The notes: generated by a model not told the origin, from the sequence alone. DNA of 14,086 bases from DATMBL01 sp050735975 (GCA_050735975.1 JBOHVS010000137.1:1-14086), one strand, 5' to 3'; counted from the first letter of the stretch, positions 6,018-14,086 are shown. Program-made: numbers and translations.

Positions 6018-8447
6018 ATGGCTGAAACAAATCCATCGCAGCAATCGGAATACAGAGCGGACAACATAAAAGTCTTGGAAGGCCTGGAAGCGGTGAGAAA
6101 GCGCCCAGGAATGTACGTCGGCGACACCAGCGAACGAGGCCTCCATCATTTGGTTTACGAAGTCGTTGACAATTCGATCGACGAGGCATTGGTGGGTTAC
6201 TGCGATAAAATCGATGTGACCATTCATATCGACAACAGCGTTACTGTTGTCGATAACGGCCGCGGTATTCCCGTCGATATTCATCCGACCGAAAAGGTTT
6301 CCGCCGCGGAGGTCGTGCTCACGAAACTCCATGCCGGCGGCAAGTTTGATAAAGCCTCCTATAAAGTATCGGGCGGCCTCCACGGCGTGGGAGTCTCGGT
6401 CGTCAACGCCTTGTCGGAAATTTTGGAAGTTGAAATCAAGCGCGACGGCAAGGTCTATCAGCAAGCCTACAAGCGCGGCGAGCCCCAGGGACGGTTAAAG
6501 GAAATCGGCAAATCGAAAGAGCGCGGCACGCGAGTGACTTTCAAACCCGACAACCAAATCTTTGAAACGGTCGAATTTAGCTTCGATATTCTTTCTCAGC
6601 GATTGCGCGAGCTGGCGTTCTTGAATCGCGGCGTCAAGATCACGATCGAGGACGAGCGAACCCAGAAAAAGCACGAGCTGCTCTACAAAGGCGGCATTGT
6701 CTCTTTTGTGGAGCATCTCAACCGGGCCAAATCGCCGATTCACTCGCGCGTCATCTACCTGCAAGGCGAAAAAGACGGCATCGATGCAGAGATCGCCATG
6801 CAGTGGAATGACGGTTACGCTGAAAACGTTTTTGCATTCGCCAACAACATCAATACGCTCGAAGGCGGTACCCATCTTATCGGTTTTAAATCCGCTCTTA
6901 CCCGGACGATCAACAGTTACGCTATCGAGAGCGGGCAACTCAAGAAGGATGACGAAAATCTTCAGGGTGAAGACGTCCGCGAAGGCTTGACTGCCGTCAT
7001 CAGCGTCAAAGTTCCCGAGCCGCAGTTCGAGGGTCAGACCAAAACGAAACTTGGCAATAGCGAGGTGAAAGGGATTGTCGAAGCGTTGGTCAACGAAAGA
7101 CTCGGCAGTTATCTGGCCGAGCATCCAAGCGATGCCAAAAAGGTCGTGATGAAAGGGATCGAGGCGGCTCGGGTGCGCGAGGCGACTCGAAAAGCCAAAG
7201 ATCTCGCGCGGCGCAAGGGCGCGTTGGACTCCGGTTCGTTGCCCGGCAAATTGGCAGACTGCCAGGAGAGGGATCCTGCTCTGAGCGAGCTGTACTTAGT
7301 CGAAGGAGACTCCGCCGGCGGGTCGGCCAAGCAAGGCAGAGATCGACGCAACCAGGCGATCCTCCCGCTCAAAGGAAAAATTCTCAACGTCGAGAAGGCA
7401 CGGTTCGACAAAATGCTCTCCTCACAGGAAATTCGCCTCATGATTACCGCCCTGGGCACCGGGGTGAAAGAGGATTATGATCCGGCGAAGCTACGCTACC
7501 ATTGCATCATCATTATGACGGACGCCGATGTCGATGGTTCGCACATCAGGACGCTGTTGTTAACGTTCTTCTATCGCCAGATGCCCGATCTGGTGGAAAA
7601 AGGGCATCTCTTTATCGCCCAGCCACCCTTGTACAAAGTAAAGCGCGGTAAGCAGGAGCGCTACATCAAAGATGAAACCGGGCTCGAAGATTATCTGATC
7701 GAGATCGGCACCGAGGATATTCGCGTCCGGACGTCGACGAACGGCAATGGCCTCACCGGCCAGCCGCTGCAGACTTTTATCAAGAAGGTGCTCCGGTGGG
7801 AGAAGCTGATGGCGATGACTCAGCGGAAAAGAAGAAGCCGCGCGGTGCTTGAGGCGCTCTTGATGGCCGAGGAATTCAACGAGGAAACCCTCAAGGACGA
7901 AAGGGCGCTCAAGAAGTTCCAAATTGATCTCGCCTCGTATATTAACCTGGTCGCCCCCAATGAAGCGCCGGTTTCCAGCGAGCTTCAAGAAGACCCGGAA
8001 TACGGCTGCTTTAAGCTGATCTGCTCCACCCAATCCAACGGGTCCGGCCTGCAGACCGTTATAGATCGGGAATACCTGACGAGCGCTGAATACAAGGAGC
8101 TGAAACGGCTATTCAGCGAAATCACCAACCCGGGATACCCGCCCTATTCGGTCGAGAACGGTGAAGCAAAGGCGGGTCTTCGCTCGTTTACAGAATTGGC
8201 CGATTATATCCTTGAGGCCGGCAAGAAGGGCCAATATATCCAACGTTACAAAGGTCTGGGGGAAATGAACCCTGAACAGCTTTGGGAAACGACGATGAAC
8301 CCCGAGACCCGCGTGCTATTGCAGGTCCGTATCGAAGATGCCGTCGAAGCCAACGACATTTTTTCCACTCTCATGGGGGACGAGGTCGAGCCGCGACGCA
8401 AGTTTATCGAAGAGCATGCTCTGACCGTCAAGAATCTGGACATCTAA
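6018..8447 (+). CDS. gyrB: DNA gyrase subunit B
   Basis: The ATPase subunit of DNA gyrase (type IIA topoisomerase), which with GyrA introduces negative supercoils. At 809 residues it is the long form. The GHKL ATPase domain has YEVVDNSIDEA (E48 catalytic base, N52 Mg), DNGRGIP (D79) and GGLHGVGVSVVNA. The transducer domain follows. The Toprim domain has EGDSAGGSAKQGRDR (E429) and TDADVDGSH (D502, D504). An extra domain of about 170 residues (roughly 560-735), as in Escherichia coli GyrB, precedes YKGLGEMNPEQLWETT and the terminal FIEEHAL...NLDI. The ATG has AAGGA a few bases upstream. gyrA follows after 86 bases, so the two are likely co-transcribed. Confidence 0.98.
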   Translation: MAETNPSQQSEYRADNIKVLEGLEAVRKRPGMYVGDTSERGLHHLVYEVVDNSIDEALVGYCDKIDVTIHIDNSVTVVDNGRGIPVDIHPTEKVSAAEVVLTKLHAGGKFDKASYKVSGGLHGVGVSVVNALSEILEVEIKRDGKVYQQAYKRGEPQGRLKEIGKSKERGTRVTFKPDNQIFETVEFSFDILSQRLRELAFLNRGVKITIEDERTQKKHELLYKGGIVSFVEHLNRAKSPIHSRVIYLQGEKDGIDAEIAMQWNDGYAENVFAFANNINTLEGGTHLIGFKSALTRTINSYAIESGQLKKDDENLQGEDVREGLTAVISVKVPEPQFEGQTKTKLGNSEVKGIVEALVNERLGSYLAEHPSDAKKVVMKGIEAARVREATRKAKDLARRKGALDSGSLPGKLADCQERDPALSELYLVEGDSAGGSAKQGRDRRNQAILPLKGKILNVEKARFDKMLSSQEIRLMITALGTGVKEDYDPAKLRYHCIIIMTDADVDGSHIRTLLLTFFYRQMPDLVEKGHLFIAQPPLYKVKRGKQERYIKDETGLEDYLIEIGTEDIRVRTSTNGNGLTGQPLQTFIKKVLRWEKLMAMTQRKRRSRAVLEALLMAEEFNEETLKDERALKKFQIDLASYINLVAPNEAPVSSELQEDPEYGCFKLICSTQSNGSGLQTVIDREYLTSAEYKELKRLFSEITNPGYPPYSVENGEAKAGLRSFTELADYILEAGKKGQYIQRYKGLGEMNPEQLWETTMNPETRVLLQVRIEDAVEANDIFSTLMGDEVEPRRKFIEEHALTVKNLDI

Positions 8448-8486
8448 TCTAAGAGCCGTTCCCTGTTCGACAAGGCTCAAGAGGAT

Positions 8487-8522
8487 TTGAACGGGTTGAA
8501 CGGCTTCAACGACTTGAACGTC
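8487..8522 (+). repeat. Four tandem 9-base repeats between gyrB and gyrA
   Basis: Four adjoining units: TTGAACGGG, TTGAACGGC, TTCAACGAC, TTGAACGTC. Units 2-3 also form a perfect small palindrome, GTTGAA-CGGC-TTCAAC. The repeat fills nearly half of the gyrB-gyrA gap and ends 11 bases before the gyrA start. It resembles dispersed short tandem repeats of the TTGAACG kind. No regulatory role is known to me. Confidence 0.85.
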
Positions 8523-8533
8523 TTAATTTATCT

Positions 8534-10975
8534 ATGGAAGCGACGCTGAAACAGCAAAAGATACCGGTCTACATCGAAGACGAGATGCGCCAGTCCTACA
8601 TGGACTACGCGATGAGCGTCATTATCGGCCGGGCTCTGCCCGACGTGCGTGACGGACTCAAGCCGGTTCACCGCCGTGTCCTCTATGCCATGTACGACAT
8701 GGGCAACACCTGGGATAAACCTTACAAAAAATCCGCTCGTTTGGTGGGGGACGTCATCGGTAAGTATCATCCCCATGGGGATGCCGCTGTCTACGACACG
8801 ATCGTGCGCCTCGCTCAGGATTTCTCGATGCGATATCCGCTGGTTGATGGTCAGGGGAACTTCGGCTCCATTGACGGTGACCCGCCGGCGGCCATGCGTT
8901 ATACCGAAATCCGCATGGCCCAGCTCGCGGAAGAGATCTTGGCCGATCTCGAGAAAGAGACGGTCGATTTCACCCCGAACTATGACGATTCCTTAAAGGA
9001 GCCGGCGGTTCTCCCGTCGCGCATTCCCAATCTCCTCATCAACGGCGCCGCGGGTATCGCGGTCGGAATGGCGACCAACATTCCTCCCCACAATCTCGGC
9101 GAAGTTATCGATGGACTCGTGGCAATGGTCGAAAACCCGGATATTACAATCAAACAACTCATGAAGCATATCCCGGGCCCGGATTTTCCTACCGGCGGTT
9201 TCATTCACGGTAAGGAGCCGATCGCGCAGGCCTACAATGAAGGTAAAGGCATCATCCAGATGCGCGGCAAGGCCTTTACCGAGACCGTCAAGCGCACCGG
9301 CAAAGAGCAAATCATCATCAGCGAAATTCCATTCATGGTCAACAAGGCGCGGCTCATTGAGCAGATCGCCGGATTGGTGCAGGAGAAAAAGATCGAAGGG
9401 ATCGCCGATCTCCGCGATGAATCGGACCGCGAGGGGATGCGCATCGTCATCGAGCTTAAGCGGGACGGGATGGCCGAAATTATTATCAACCAGCTTTATA
9501 AGCATACCCCTCTGCAAGAGTCGTTCGGTATGAACATGCTTGCCATCGTCGAGGGGCGGCCAAAGATTCTTAACCTGAAAGAAGCGCTGAAAGCGTTTTT
9601 AGATCACCGCAGAGAAGTCGTCACCCGGCGCACCGCTTATGATCTCCGAAAGGCCGAAGAACGGCTCCATATTTTGGAAGGTTTGCGGATTGCGCTGGAC
9701 AATCTCGACGCCGTGATCAGCTTGATTCGAAGCTCTCGGGATCCCAGGACGGCAAAGGAAGGTTTGATGCAGAATTTCGGCCTTTCCGAAGTTCAGGCTC
9801 AGGCGATCCTCGACATGCGGCTACAAAGGCTGACCGGCTTGGAGCGCGATAAGATTCTGGCGGAACACAAGGAGACGGTGGAGCTGATCGCCAAGCTGAG
9901 GGCGATTCTGGCGAGCGAACGGGAAATTTACCGGATTATCGTCGAGGAGCTGAAAGAGATCAAAAAGAAGTACGGCGACGAGCGAAGGACGCAGATCGCC
10001 GCCCAAAGCGAAGAGATCTCGATCGAGGATTTGATCGTCGACGAAGATATGGCGGTTACCATCTCGCACGAGGGCTACATCAAGCGCAATCCCGTTACAC
10101 TTTACCGGGCGCAGCGGCGCGGCGGTAAAGGGAAAGTCGGTACGACCACAAAAGAGGAGGATTTCGTCGAGTACCTCTTTATTGCGTCGATGCACGCGTA
10201 CATCCTTTTCTTCACGACTATCGGAAAAGTCTATTGGATCAAGGTCCACGAGTTGCCCCAGGCAAGCAGAGCAGCCAGGGGCAAACCCATAGTCAATCTC
10301 CTCAATCTCGCACCCGGAGAGAAAGTCTCTGCTTTTCTGTCCGTCCGCGAATTTCAAGAAGGGCGTTTCGTTATCTTCGCGACCAGGAAGGGCTTGATTA
10401 AGAAGACCGATCTTATGTCCTACTCTAATCCGCGCTCGTCGGGAATTCGCGCCATCGGTCTCGAAGATCGTGATGAAGTGATTGGGGTGCGGCTTACCGA
10501 TGGACAACAGGAGCTCATCCTCTCAACGTTGAATGGCCAATCTATTCGCTTTAAGGAGGAACAGGTCCGGCCCACCGGACGGGGAACGTATGGAGTGGTG
10601 GCGATGCGGCTTGACGAAGGGGACGCTGTGGTCAGTATGGAAATGCTCAGCCAAGGTGCAAGTATTTTGACCGTCTCGGAAAACGGATACGGCAAGCGTA
10701 CGGAGATGGATGAGTACCGCCTCCAATCTCGCGGCGGCAAGGGCATTATTACGATGAAGACGACGGACAAGACGGGTCGTGTCGTCGGCGTACAGCAAGT
10801 TACCCAAGACGACCAGCTGATGCTTGTAGCGAACAAGGGCAAGATCATTCGTCTCCGGATCAAGGATATTCGCGTCATCGGGCGCAACACTCAAGGCGTG
10901 CGTCTGATCGACCTCGAGGAGGGCGAGCGGGTAGTTTCGTTGGCGCGGCTTGCGGAGAAGGAAGAAGAAGAGTAA
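8534..10975 (+). CDS. gyrA: DNA gyrase subunit A
   Basis: The DNA cleavage and rejoining subunit of gyrase, 813 residues. The N-terminal breakage-reunion domain has DYAMSVIIGRALPDVRDGLK, KYHPHGDAAVYDTIV and RYTEIRM with the catalytic tyrosine Y123. The quinolone-determining positions are Ala84 (Ser83 in Escherichia coli numbering) and Asp88. The C-terminal beta-pinwheel contains the GyrA box QRRGGKG at 527-533, which distinguishes GyrA from ParC. The protein ends in an acidic tail (AEKEEEE). The ATG at 8534 aligns with the family's N-terminus, but the preceding AT-rich bases contain no Shine-Dalgarno. Confidence 0.98.
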   Translation: MEATLKQQKIPVYIEDEMRQSYMDYAMSVIIGRALPDVRDGLKPVHRRVLYAMYDMGNTWDKPYKKSARLVGDVIGKYHPHGDAAVYDTIVRLAQDFSMRYPLVDGQGNFGSIDGDPPAAMRYTEIRMAQLAEEILADLEKETVDFTPNYDDSLKEPAVLPSRIPNLLINGAAGIAVGMATNIPPHNLGEVIDGLVAMVENPDITIKQLMKHIPGPDFPTGGFIHGKEPIAQAYNEGKGIIQMRGKAFTETVKRTGKEQIIISEIPFMVNKARLIEQIAGLVQEKKIEGIADLRDESDREGMRIVIELKRDGMAEIIINQLYKHTPLQESFGMNMLAIVEGRPKILNLKEALKAFLDHRREVVTRRTAYDLRKAEERLHILEGLRIALDNLDAVISLIRSSRDPRTAKEGLMQNFGLSEVQAQAILDMRLQRLTGLERDKILAEHKETVELIAKLRAILASEREIYRIIVEELKEIKKKYGDERRTQIAAQSEEISIEDLIVDEDMAVTISHEGYIKRNPVTLYRAQRRGGKGKVGTTTKEEDFVEYLFIASMHAYILFFTTIGKVYWIKVHELPQASRAARGKPIVNLLNLAPGEKVSAFLSVREFQEGRFVIFATRKGLIKKTDLMSYSNPRSSGIRAIGLEDRDEVIGVRLTDGQQELILSTLNGQSIRFKEEQVRPTGRGTYGVVAMRLDEGDAVVSMEMLSQGASILTVSENGYGKRTEMDEYRLQSRGGKGIITMKTTDKTGRVVGVQQVTQDDQLMLVANKGKIIRLRIKDIRVIGRNTQGVRLIDLEEGERVVSLARLAEKEEEE

Positions 10976-11052
10976 CTCCCTCAGCTCGTGGGTTGACATG
11001 GATTCTCTTCTACGTCAGTTCTACTCTGCGGGCTAAGTACCGAGTCACATTT

Positions 11053-11085
11053 ATTGACCGTTCATGCTGAACCGAGTGGAAGCGC
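11053..11085. repeat. Degenerate copy of the palindromic repeat found in tonB
   Basis: ATTGACCGTTCATGCTGA followed by ACCGAGTGGAAGCGCG aligns with ATTGACCGTTCGTGCTGA, GCCTAGTCGAAGCACG at 3702-3734. The left arm is nearly identical and the right arm is eroded. It lies in the 148-base gyrA-gpsA gap. The rest of the gap contains a lone TTGACA at about 10994 without a convincing -10. Confidence 0.7.
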
Positions 11086-11123
11086 GCGTAGACGAATTTT
11101 GGTGAGCCCGTTTCAACTGCGCA

Positions 11124-12131
11124 ATGGCTAAAGCAATCGGCATTGTCGGCGCCGGAGGTTGGGGCATCGCTCTGGCCAAGTTACTGGCCGATAAAGGCGA
11201 GACGATCACGGTTTGGTGCCACAGAACGGAGACCTACCGGGAGCTCGAAAACACCAGGGAAAGTCAAAGCTATCTGCCCGGCATTGTCCTCCCTCCCAAG
11301 GTGAAGGTGACTCGCTCAATGGAAGAGACCGCCGCGGCAAAGGAACTGGTCATTCTTGCCGTGCCGTCACACGTTTTGAGGGAGGTGGTTACGGTAGCAG
11401 CGGCTTGGACGTCGGGGCAAACGATTATTGTCTGTGCAGCGAAGGGGCTGGAACAGGAAAGTCTCAAGACGATGGCGGATGTGCTCGCTGAAGTCTTCCG
11501 GGAGGCGGAAAAAGATCGTCATGCATTCTTATCCGGGCCGACGTTCGCGCTTGAAGTTGCGCGAGGACTACCCGCGGCGGTGACTGTCGCCGCCTATGCC
11601 GAGCGCGTGTGTAAAGAGGTTCAAGAAACCCTCAGCACCCAGAGTTTTCGAGTCTACACATCGAGTGACGTGATTGGAGTGCAGATGGGTGGGGTAGTTA
11701 AAAACGTCATCGCGATCGCGGCGGGGATCAGCGACGGCCTCGGACTGGGACATAACGCTCGCGCCGCTCTCATCACCCGTGGACTCGCCGAGCTTACGCG
11801 TTTGGCGGTTCGAATGGGCGCAGATCCAATGACCCTTGCCGGTCTACCGGGATTGGGAGATCTGGTTCTGACCTGCGCAGGCGATTTGAGCCGGAATCGG
11901 AAAGTGGGCCTGCAGATTGCCGCCGGAGAAAGCATTCACGACATTACGGGAAGGACGCGGACGGTGGCCGAAGGGGTGCTCAATACGCGCTCTGTTTACC
12001 TGCTTGCTTGCCGCCTGGGAGTGGAGATGCCGATCGTGGAGCAAATGTATCGGGTGATTTACGAGGGCAAGAAGCCGTCTGACGCAGTCCGCCAGCTCAT
12101 GCAGCGCTCGCTGAAAGCCGAGATGATTTAA
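11124..12131 (+). CDS. gpsA: Glycerol-3-phosphate dehydrogenase [NAD(P)+]
   Basis: Reduces dihydroxyacetone phosphate to sn-glycerol-3-phosphate, the backbone for phospholipid synthesis, in the cytoplasm. The 335-residue length is typical. The N-terminal Rossmann motif is GIVGAGGWGIALA (9-14 glycine-rich loop), followed by VILAVPSH, AAKGLEQ and LSGPTFALEVARGLP. The catalytic lysine K193 is in GGVVKNVIAIAAGISDGLGLG. GLPGLGDLVLTC and SRNRKVG are substrate-site motifs. It is separated from gyrA by 148 bases and has no clear Shine-Dalgarno. No plsY, its common partner, is adjacent. Confidence 0.97.
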   Translation: MAKAIGIVGAGGWGIALAKLLADKGETITVWCHRTETYRELENTRESQSYLPGIVLPPKVKVTRSMEETAAAKELVILAVPSHVLREVVTVAAAWTSGQTIIVCAAKGLEQESLKTMADVLAEVFREAEKDRHAFLSGPTFALEVARGLPAAVTVAAYAERVCKEVQETLSTQSFRVYTSSDVIGVQMGGVVKNVIAIAAGISDGLGLGHNARAALITRGLAELTRLAVRMGADPMTLAGLPGLGDLVLTCAGDLSRNRKVGLQIAAGESIHDITGRTRTVAEGVLNTRSVYLLACRLGVEMPIVEQMYRVIYEGKKPSDAVRQLMQRSLKAEMI

Positions 12132-12181
12132 TGGGTGATCGCTCGGCGGGCGGAATCCACAAGCCGACGCTACCCTGCAAA

Positions 12182-12211
12182 TTGACAATCATAAACCCCT
12201 GTGGTTGAAAT
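12182..12211 (+). promoter_or_regulatory. Candidate promoter of the rpmH-rnpA-yidD-yidC cluster
   Basis: A perfect -35 TTGACA (12182-12187), an 18-base spacer and TGAAAT (12206-12211) as -10, about 36 bases before the rpmH start. The -10 is only a partial match, so the exact element is uncertain, but location fits a strong ribosomal-protein promoter. Confidence 0.55.
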
Positions 12212-12247
12212 AATTGTTGCTCTGTTAAATTGCCAAAGGATCAAGAA

Positions 12248-12409
12248 ATGAAAAGAACCTATCAACCAAGTAACATCAGGCGGAAACGGACGCACGGGTT
12301 CTTGACCCGTATGGAGACTCCGGGAGGACGAAACGTATTAAAACGGCGAAGGGCCAAAGGCCGAAAAAAGTTGACGGTGGCTGTGCCGCCGAAACGGGCC
12401 AGGACCTAG
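12248..12409 (+). CDS. rpmH: 50S ribosomal protein L34
   Basis: A 53-residue, highly basic large-subunit protein. MKRTYQPSNIRRKRTHGFL, RMETPGGRNVLKRRRAKGRK and KLTV are the classic L34 sequence. The protein is slightly longer than the usual 44-46 residues because of a short tail (PPKRART). The ATG is preceded by AAAGGA with seven-base spacing. rnpA begins 12 bases after the stop, the near-universal bacterial pairing. Confidence 0.98.
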   Translation: MKRTYQPSNIRRKRTHGFLTRMETPGGRNVLKRRRAKGRKKLTVAVPPKRART

Positions 12410-12421
12410 AGCGGGAGGATA

Positions 12422-12775
12422 GTGCGGGAAGCCCGGTTAAGTTTTCCGAAGCGCGCCCGTCTGAGAAAGCGACCCGAATTCCTGAACCTGTCGCGCTGGG
12501 GGAAGAAGATACACGCCCCCAATTTCGTGATCATAATTCGACCGAATAACCAAGGAGAGACTCGGCTGGGAGTCACTGTGAGCGCCAAGGTCGGCAACGC
12601 AGTGGTTCGGAACCGTGTAAAGCGGCTCATCAGAGAATGTTTCCGCCAGCATCGCCAACAGATTGTTCCGAGCAAGGACGTGCTGATTATCGCCAGAAAG
12701 GGAGCGGCCAGCCTGTCTTTCTCCCAGGTGGAGAGTGAGTTCAGGAAGGCTGTCGTTGAGACCGGGAGCCGCTGA
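12422..12775 (+). CDS. rnpA: Ribonuclease P protein component
   Basis: The protein subunit of RNase P, which helps the catalytic RNA cleave tRNA 5' leaders. The 117 residues are typical. FPKRARLRKRPEFLNL, then LGVTVSAKVGNAVVRNRVKR with the RNR signature (63-65), KRLIRECFR and DVLIIARKGAA. The start is GTG at 12422, with GGGAGG just upstream (short spacing of three bases). No better start is available before LRKRPEF. It lies directly after rpmH and 15 bases before yidD. Confidence 0.97.
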   Translation: MREARLSFPKRARLRKRPEFLNLSRWGKKIHAPNFVIIIRPNNQGETRLGVTVSAKVGNAVVRNRVKRLIRECFRQHRQQIVPSKDVLIIARKGAASLSFSQVESEFRKAVVETGSR

Positions 12776-12790
12776 TAAGCTGGATCGATA

Positions 12791-13012
12791 GTGAATCGAT
12801 TTGCTAGCCGAGTTGTTTCCCTGATTCTCGTCGCCTATCACCGATTCGTATCGCCTCTTTTGCCCCGATCCTGCCGTTTTTTCCCAAGCTGCTCGATCTA
12901 TGCCTCGGAGGCCATTCGGAAGTACGGTGTGCTTCGCGGAAGTTCGCTGGCTCTTAGGCGCTTGAGCAGCTGTCATCCCTGGAATCCGGGCGGTTTCGAT
13001 CCACTCCGCTAA
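12791..13012 (+). CDS. yidD: Membrane protein insertion efficiency factor YidD
   Basis: A 73-residue peripheral membrane protein thought to assist YidC-dependent insertion. The family signature is complete: AYHRFVSPLLP, CRFFPSCSIYASEAIRKYG, then RLSSCHPWNPGGFDPL, with conserved cysteines. An N-terminal amphipathic or hydrophobic segment is visible (VVSLILVAY). The start is GTG at 12791, with only a weak upstream site (CTGGA). It lies between rnpA and yidC with short gaps, consistent with one transcript. Confidence 0.96.
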   Translation: MNRFASRVVSLILVAYHRFVSPLLPRSCRFFPSCSIYASEAIRKYGVLRGSSLALRRLSSCHPWNPGGFDPLR

Positions 13013-13021
13013 GCATCACTA

Positions 13022-14086
13022 ATGGAAAAACGCGCATTTTTAGCAGTTGCCCTTTCGTTGCTTGTGCTCGTGCTCTATCAGGAATGGATCAGCCGACAAT
13101 ACGGCACGAGCCCTCAGCCTCCCGCCCCGAAACAACAGGAGGAAAAAAAGGCGCCGCCATCGGTGCAGACGACCCCTGCTCCACCGCCTCAAAGCAAGGC
13201 CGTAGAAATTCCCCGTGGCCAACCGGCCAAGGGTATAAAGGATATAAAGGTCGAGACCGACAACTACGTCGCGTTGTTCACCAACCAGGGGGCACGCTTA
13301 AAGAGTTTCAAGTTTAAACATTATCGCAGCTCCGTGGACGAGAAGAGTACCCCTCACGAAATGGTATCCGTAACTCCCGGCGTGCCGTTTCCCCTAGGGG
13401 TGAAATGGAACGGTCCGACGGCTTCTGACGACTCAGGCGTCGTCTACGGGGTCGAAGGGTCGGATCTCAGGCTCACGGGTGATGCCAAAGGCACTCTGGC
13501 CTTTCGAGGACAAACGGCAAACGGAGTGACTATCACGAAGAAACTCAGTTTTGCCGCAAGCCGTTATCCGATCGAACTGGAGGTCGCCGCCACAGCAGCC
13601 AACGGAACGCCGATTCCATTGGATCTCATGCTCGCGACCAAAAGCGATCATGCTGTTCCCAATCCCGGCGCCCCGTTTGAAGGACTTCTAGCGCTTGTCG
13701 ACGACAAGATTAAACGGGTGTATTTAGAGGATCTCACAGAAGGCGTAGAATTCACCGGCAACATTTCTTGGGCCGGCTTCGGTCAGACCTACTTTCTCCT
13801 TGCTCTGCTACCCGACAACGGTTCCGGACATCGTCTAACCGCACAGCACTTCGGCCCGGCGATCATCATGAGCCTGGGTGGGCAGAGCCAGGCTACTGAC
13901 GGACGTTATGTATTGTTCGCGGGTCCGAAGCAGTTAGAGGTTCTCGAGTCGCTGGGAAAAGGACTCGAGCGCTCCATAGACTTCGGCTATTTCGCCGTCA
14001 TCGCAATCCCGTTTCTTTATATTCTCCATTTCTCCCATCAATTCACGGGAAGCTACGGCATCGACATCATCATACTGACGGTTTTG
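13022..14086 (+). CDS. yidC: Membrane protein insertase YidC, N-terminal part (cut by window edge)
   Basis: The Oxa1-family insertase that places proteins into the inner membrane, alone or with SecYEG. 355 residues are visible, open at the right edge. Helix 1 is at about 5-21 (LAVALSLLVLVLY), followed by a Pro/Gln/Lys-rich linker. The large periplasmic domain typical of Gram-negative YidC has VETDNYVALFTNQGARLKSF, ISWAGFGQTYFLLALLP and YVLFAGPKQLEVLE. It then enters the conserved core at IDFGYFAVIAIPFLYILHF and YGIDIIILTVL. The start lies nine bases after the yidD stop with no Shine-Dalgarno, so translational coupling is likely. Confidence 0.97.
   Translation, partial: MEKRAFLAVALSLLVLVLYQEWISRQYGTSPQPPAPKQQEEKKAPPSVQTTPAPPPQSKAVEIPRGQPAKGIKDIKVETDNYVALFTNQGARLKSFKFKHYRSSVDEKSTPHEMVSVTPGVPFPLGVKWNGPTASDDSGVVYGVEGSDLRLTGDAKGTLAFRGQTANGVTITKKLSFAASRYPIELEVAATAANGTPIPLDLMLATKSDHAVPNPGAPFEGLLALVDDKIKRVYLEDLTEGVEFTGNISWAGFGQTYFLLALLPDNGSGHRLTAQHFGPAIIMSLGGQSQATDGRYVLFAGPKQLEVLESLGKGLERSIDFGYFAVIAIPFLYILHFSHQFTGSYGIDIIILTVL

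Noticed and set aside
6495..7124. Long minus-strand open frame (209 codons) opposite gyrB
   Set aside because: Lies wholly within the well-conserved gyrB coding sequence. It has no recognisable family or ribosome binding site and is explained by codon bias on the complementary strand.
9821..10507. Minus-strand open frame of 228 codons opposite gyrA
   Set aside because: Antisense shadow of gyrA without recognisable domains.
10994..11030. TTGACA as a gpsA promoter
   Set aside because: No acceptable -10 hexamer at 16-19 bases downstream.
12132..12247. Possible replication origin ahead of rpmH
   Set aside because: rpmH is often origin-proximal, but no cluster of TTATNCACA-type DnaA boxes or AT-rich unwinding repeats is visible here or in 5770-6017.

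Overview
The window reads as a chromosomal segment of a Gram-negative (outer-membrane-bearing) bacterium. It encodes a TonB/BtuB outer-membrane vitamin B12 import system and a GyrB of about 800 residues with the extra domain common in Proteobacteria-like lineages. Several short palindromic or tandem repeat families are scattered through the intergenic DNA. I infer a deltaproteobacterial-type or related lineage (Desulfobacterota/Binatota-like), but the sequence alone does not fix the taxon.

Left part (1-4460, minus strand): a cobalamin uptake and late-biosynthesis operon. In transcription order it has a promoter with perfect -35 and -10 hexamers (4455-4429), cobalamin riboswitch B (4406-4190), tonB (4091-3156), cobalamin riboswitch A (3110-2860), btuB (2819-864), a small DUF4430-type protein (840-523) and cobQ (482, running off the left edge). 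Riboswitch A ends in a hairpin that can cover the btuB ribosome binding site. Riboswitch B is followed by a possible terminator-like hairpin. The main surprise is that both aptamers carry a copy of the same AT-rich palindromic element. The copies sit in different peripheral loops and in opposite orientation relative to the RNA, and the conserved cores remain intact. tonB also carries two palindromic repeats of another family, read through in frame as part of its linker.

Middle (4494-5769, minus strand): two decayed genes. One is an auxin-efflux-carrier (AEC) family permease broken by one frameshift. The other is a cobS (cobalamin-5'-phosphate synthase) remnant that retains its N-terminus, first membrane segments and C-terminus, but has a frameshift and has lost the middle of the gene. 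A B12-synthesis step has therefore decayed beside an intact B12-import operon.

Right part (6018-14086, plus strand): housekeeping genes gyrB, gyrA, gpsA, rpmH, rnpA, yidD and yidC (yidC cut by the right edge). rpmH-rnpA-yidD-yidC is the classical origin-proximal cluster for ribosomal protein L34, RNase P protein and membrane protein insertion. Here it is joined to the gyrase genes through gpsA. No dnaA, DnaA-box cluster, rRNA, tRNA, CRISPR array or transposase is seen.
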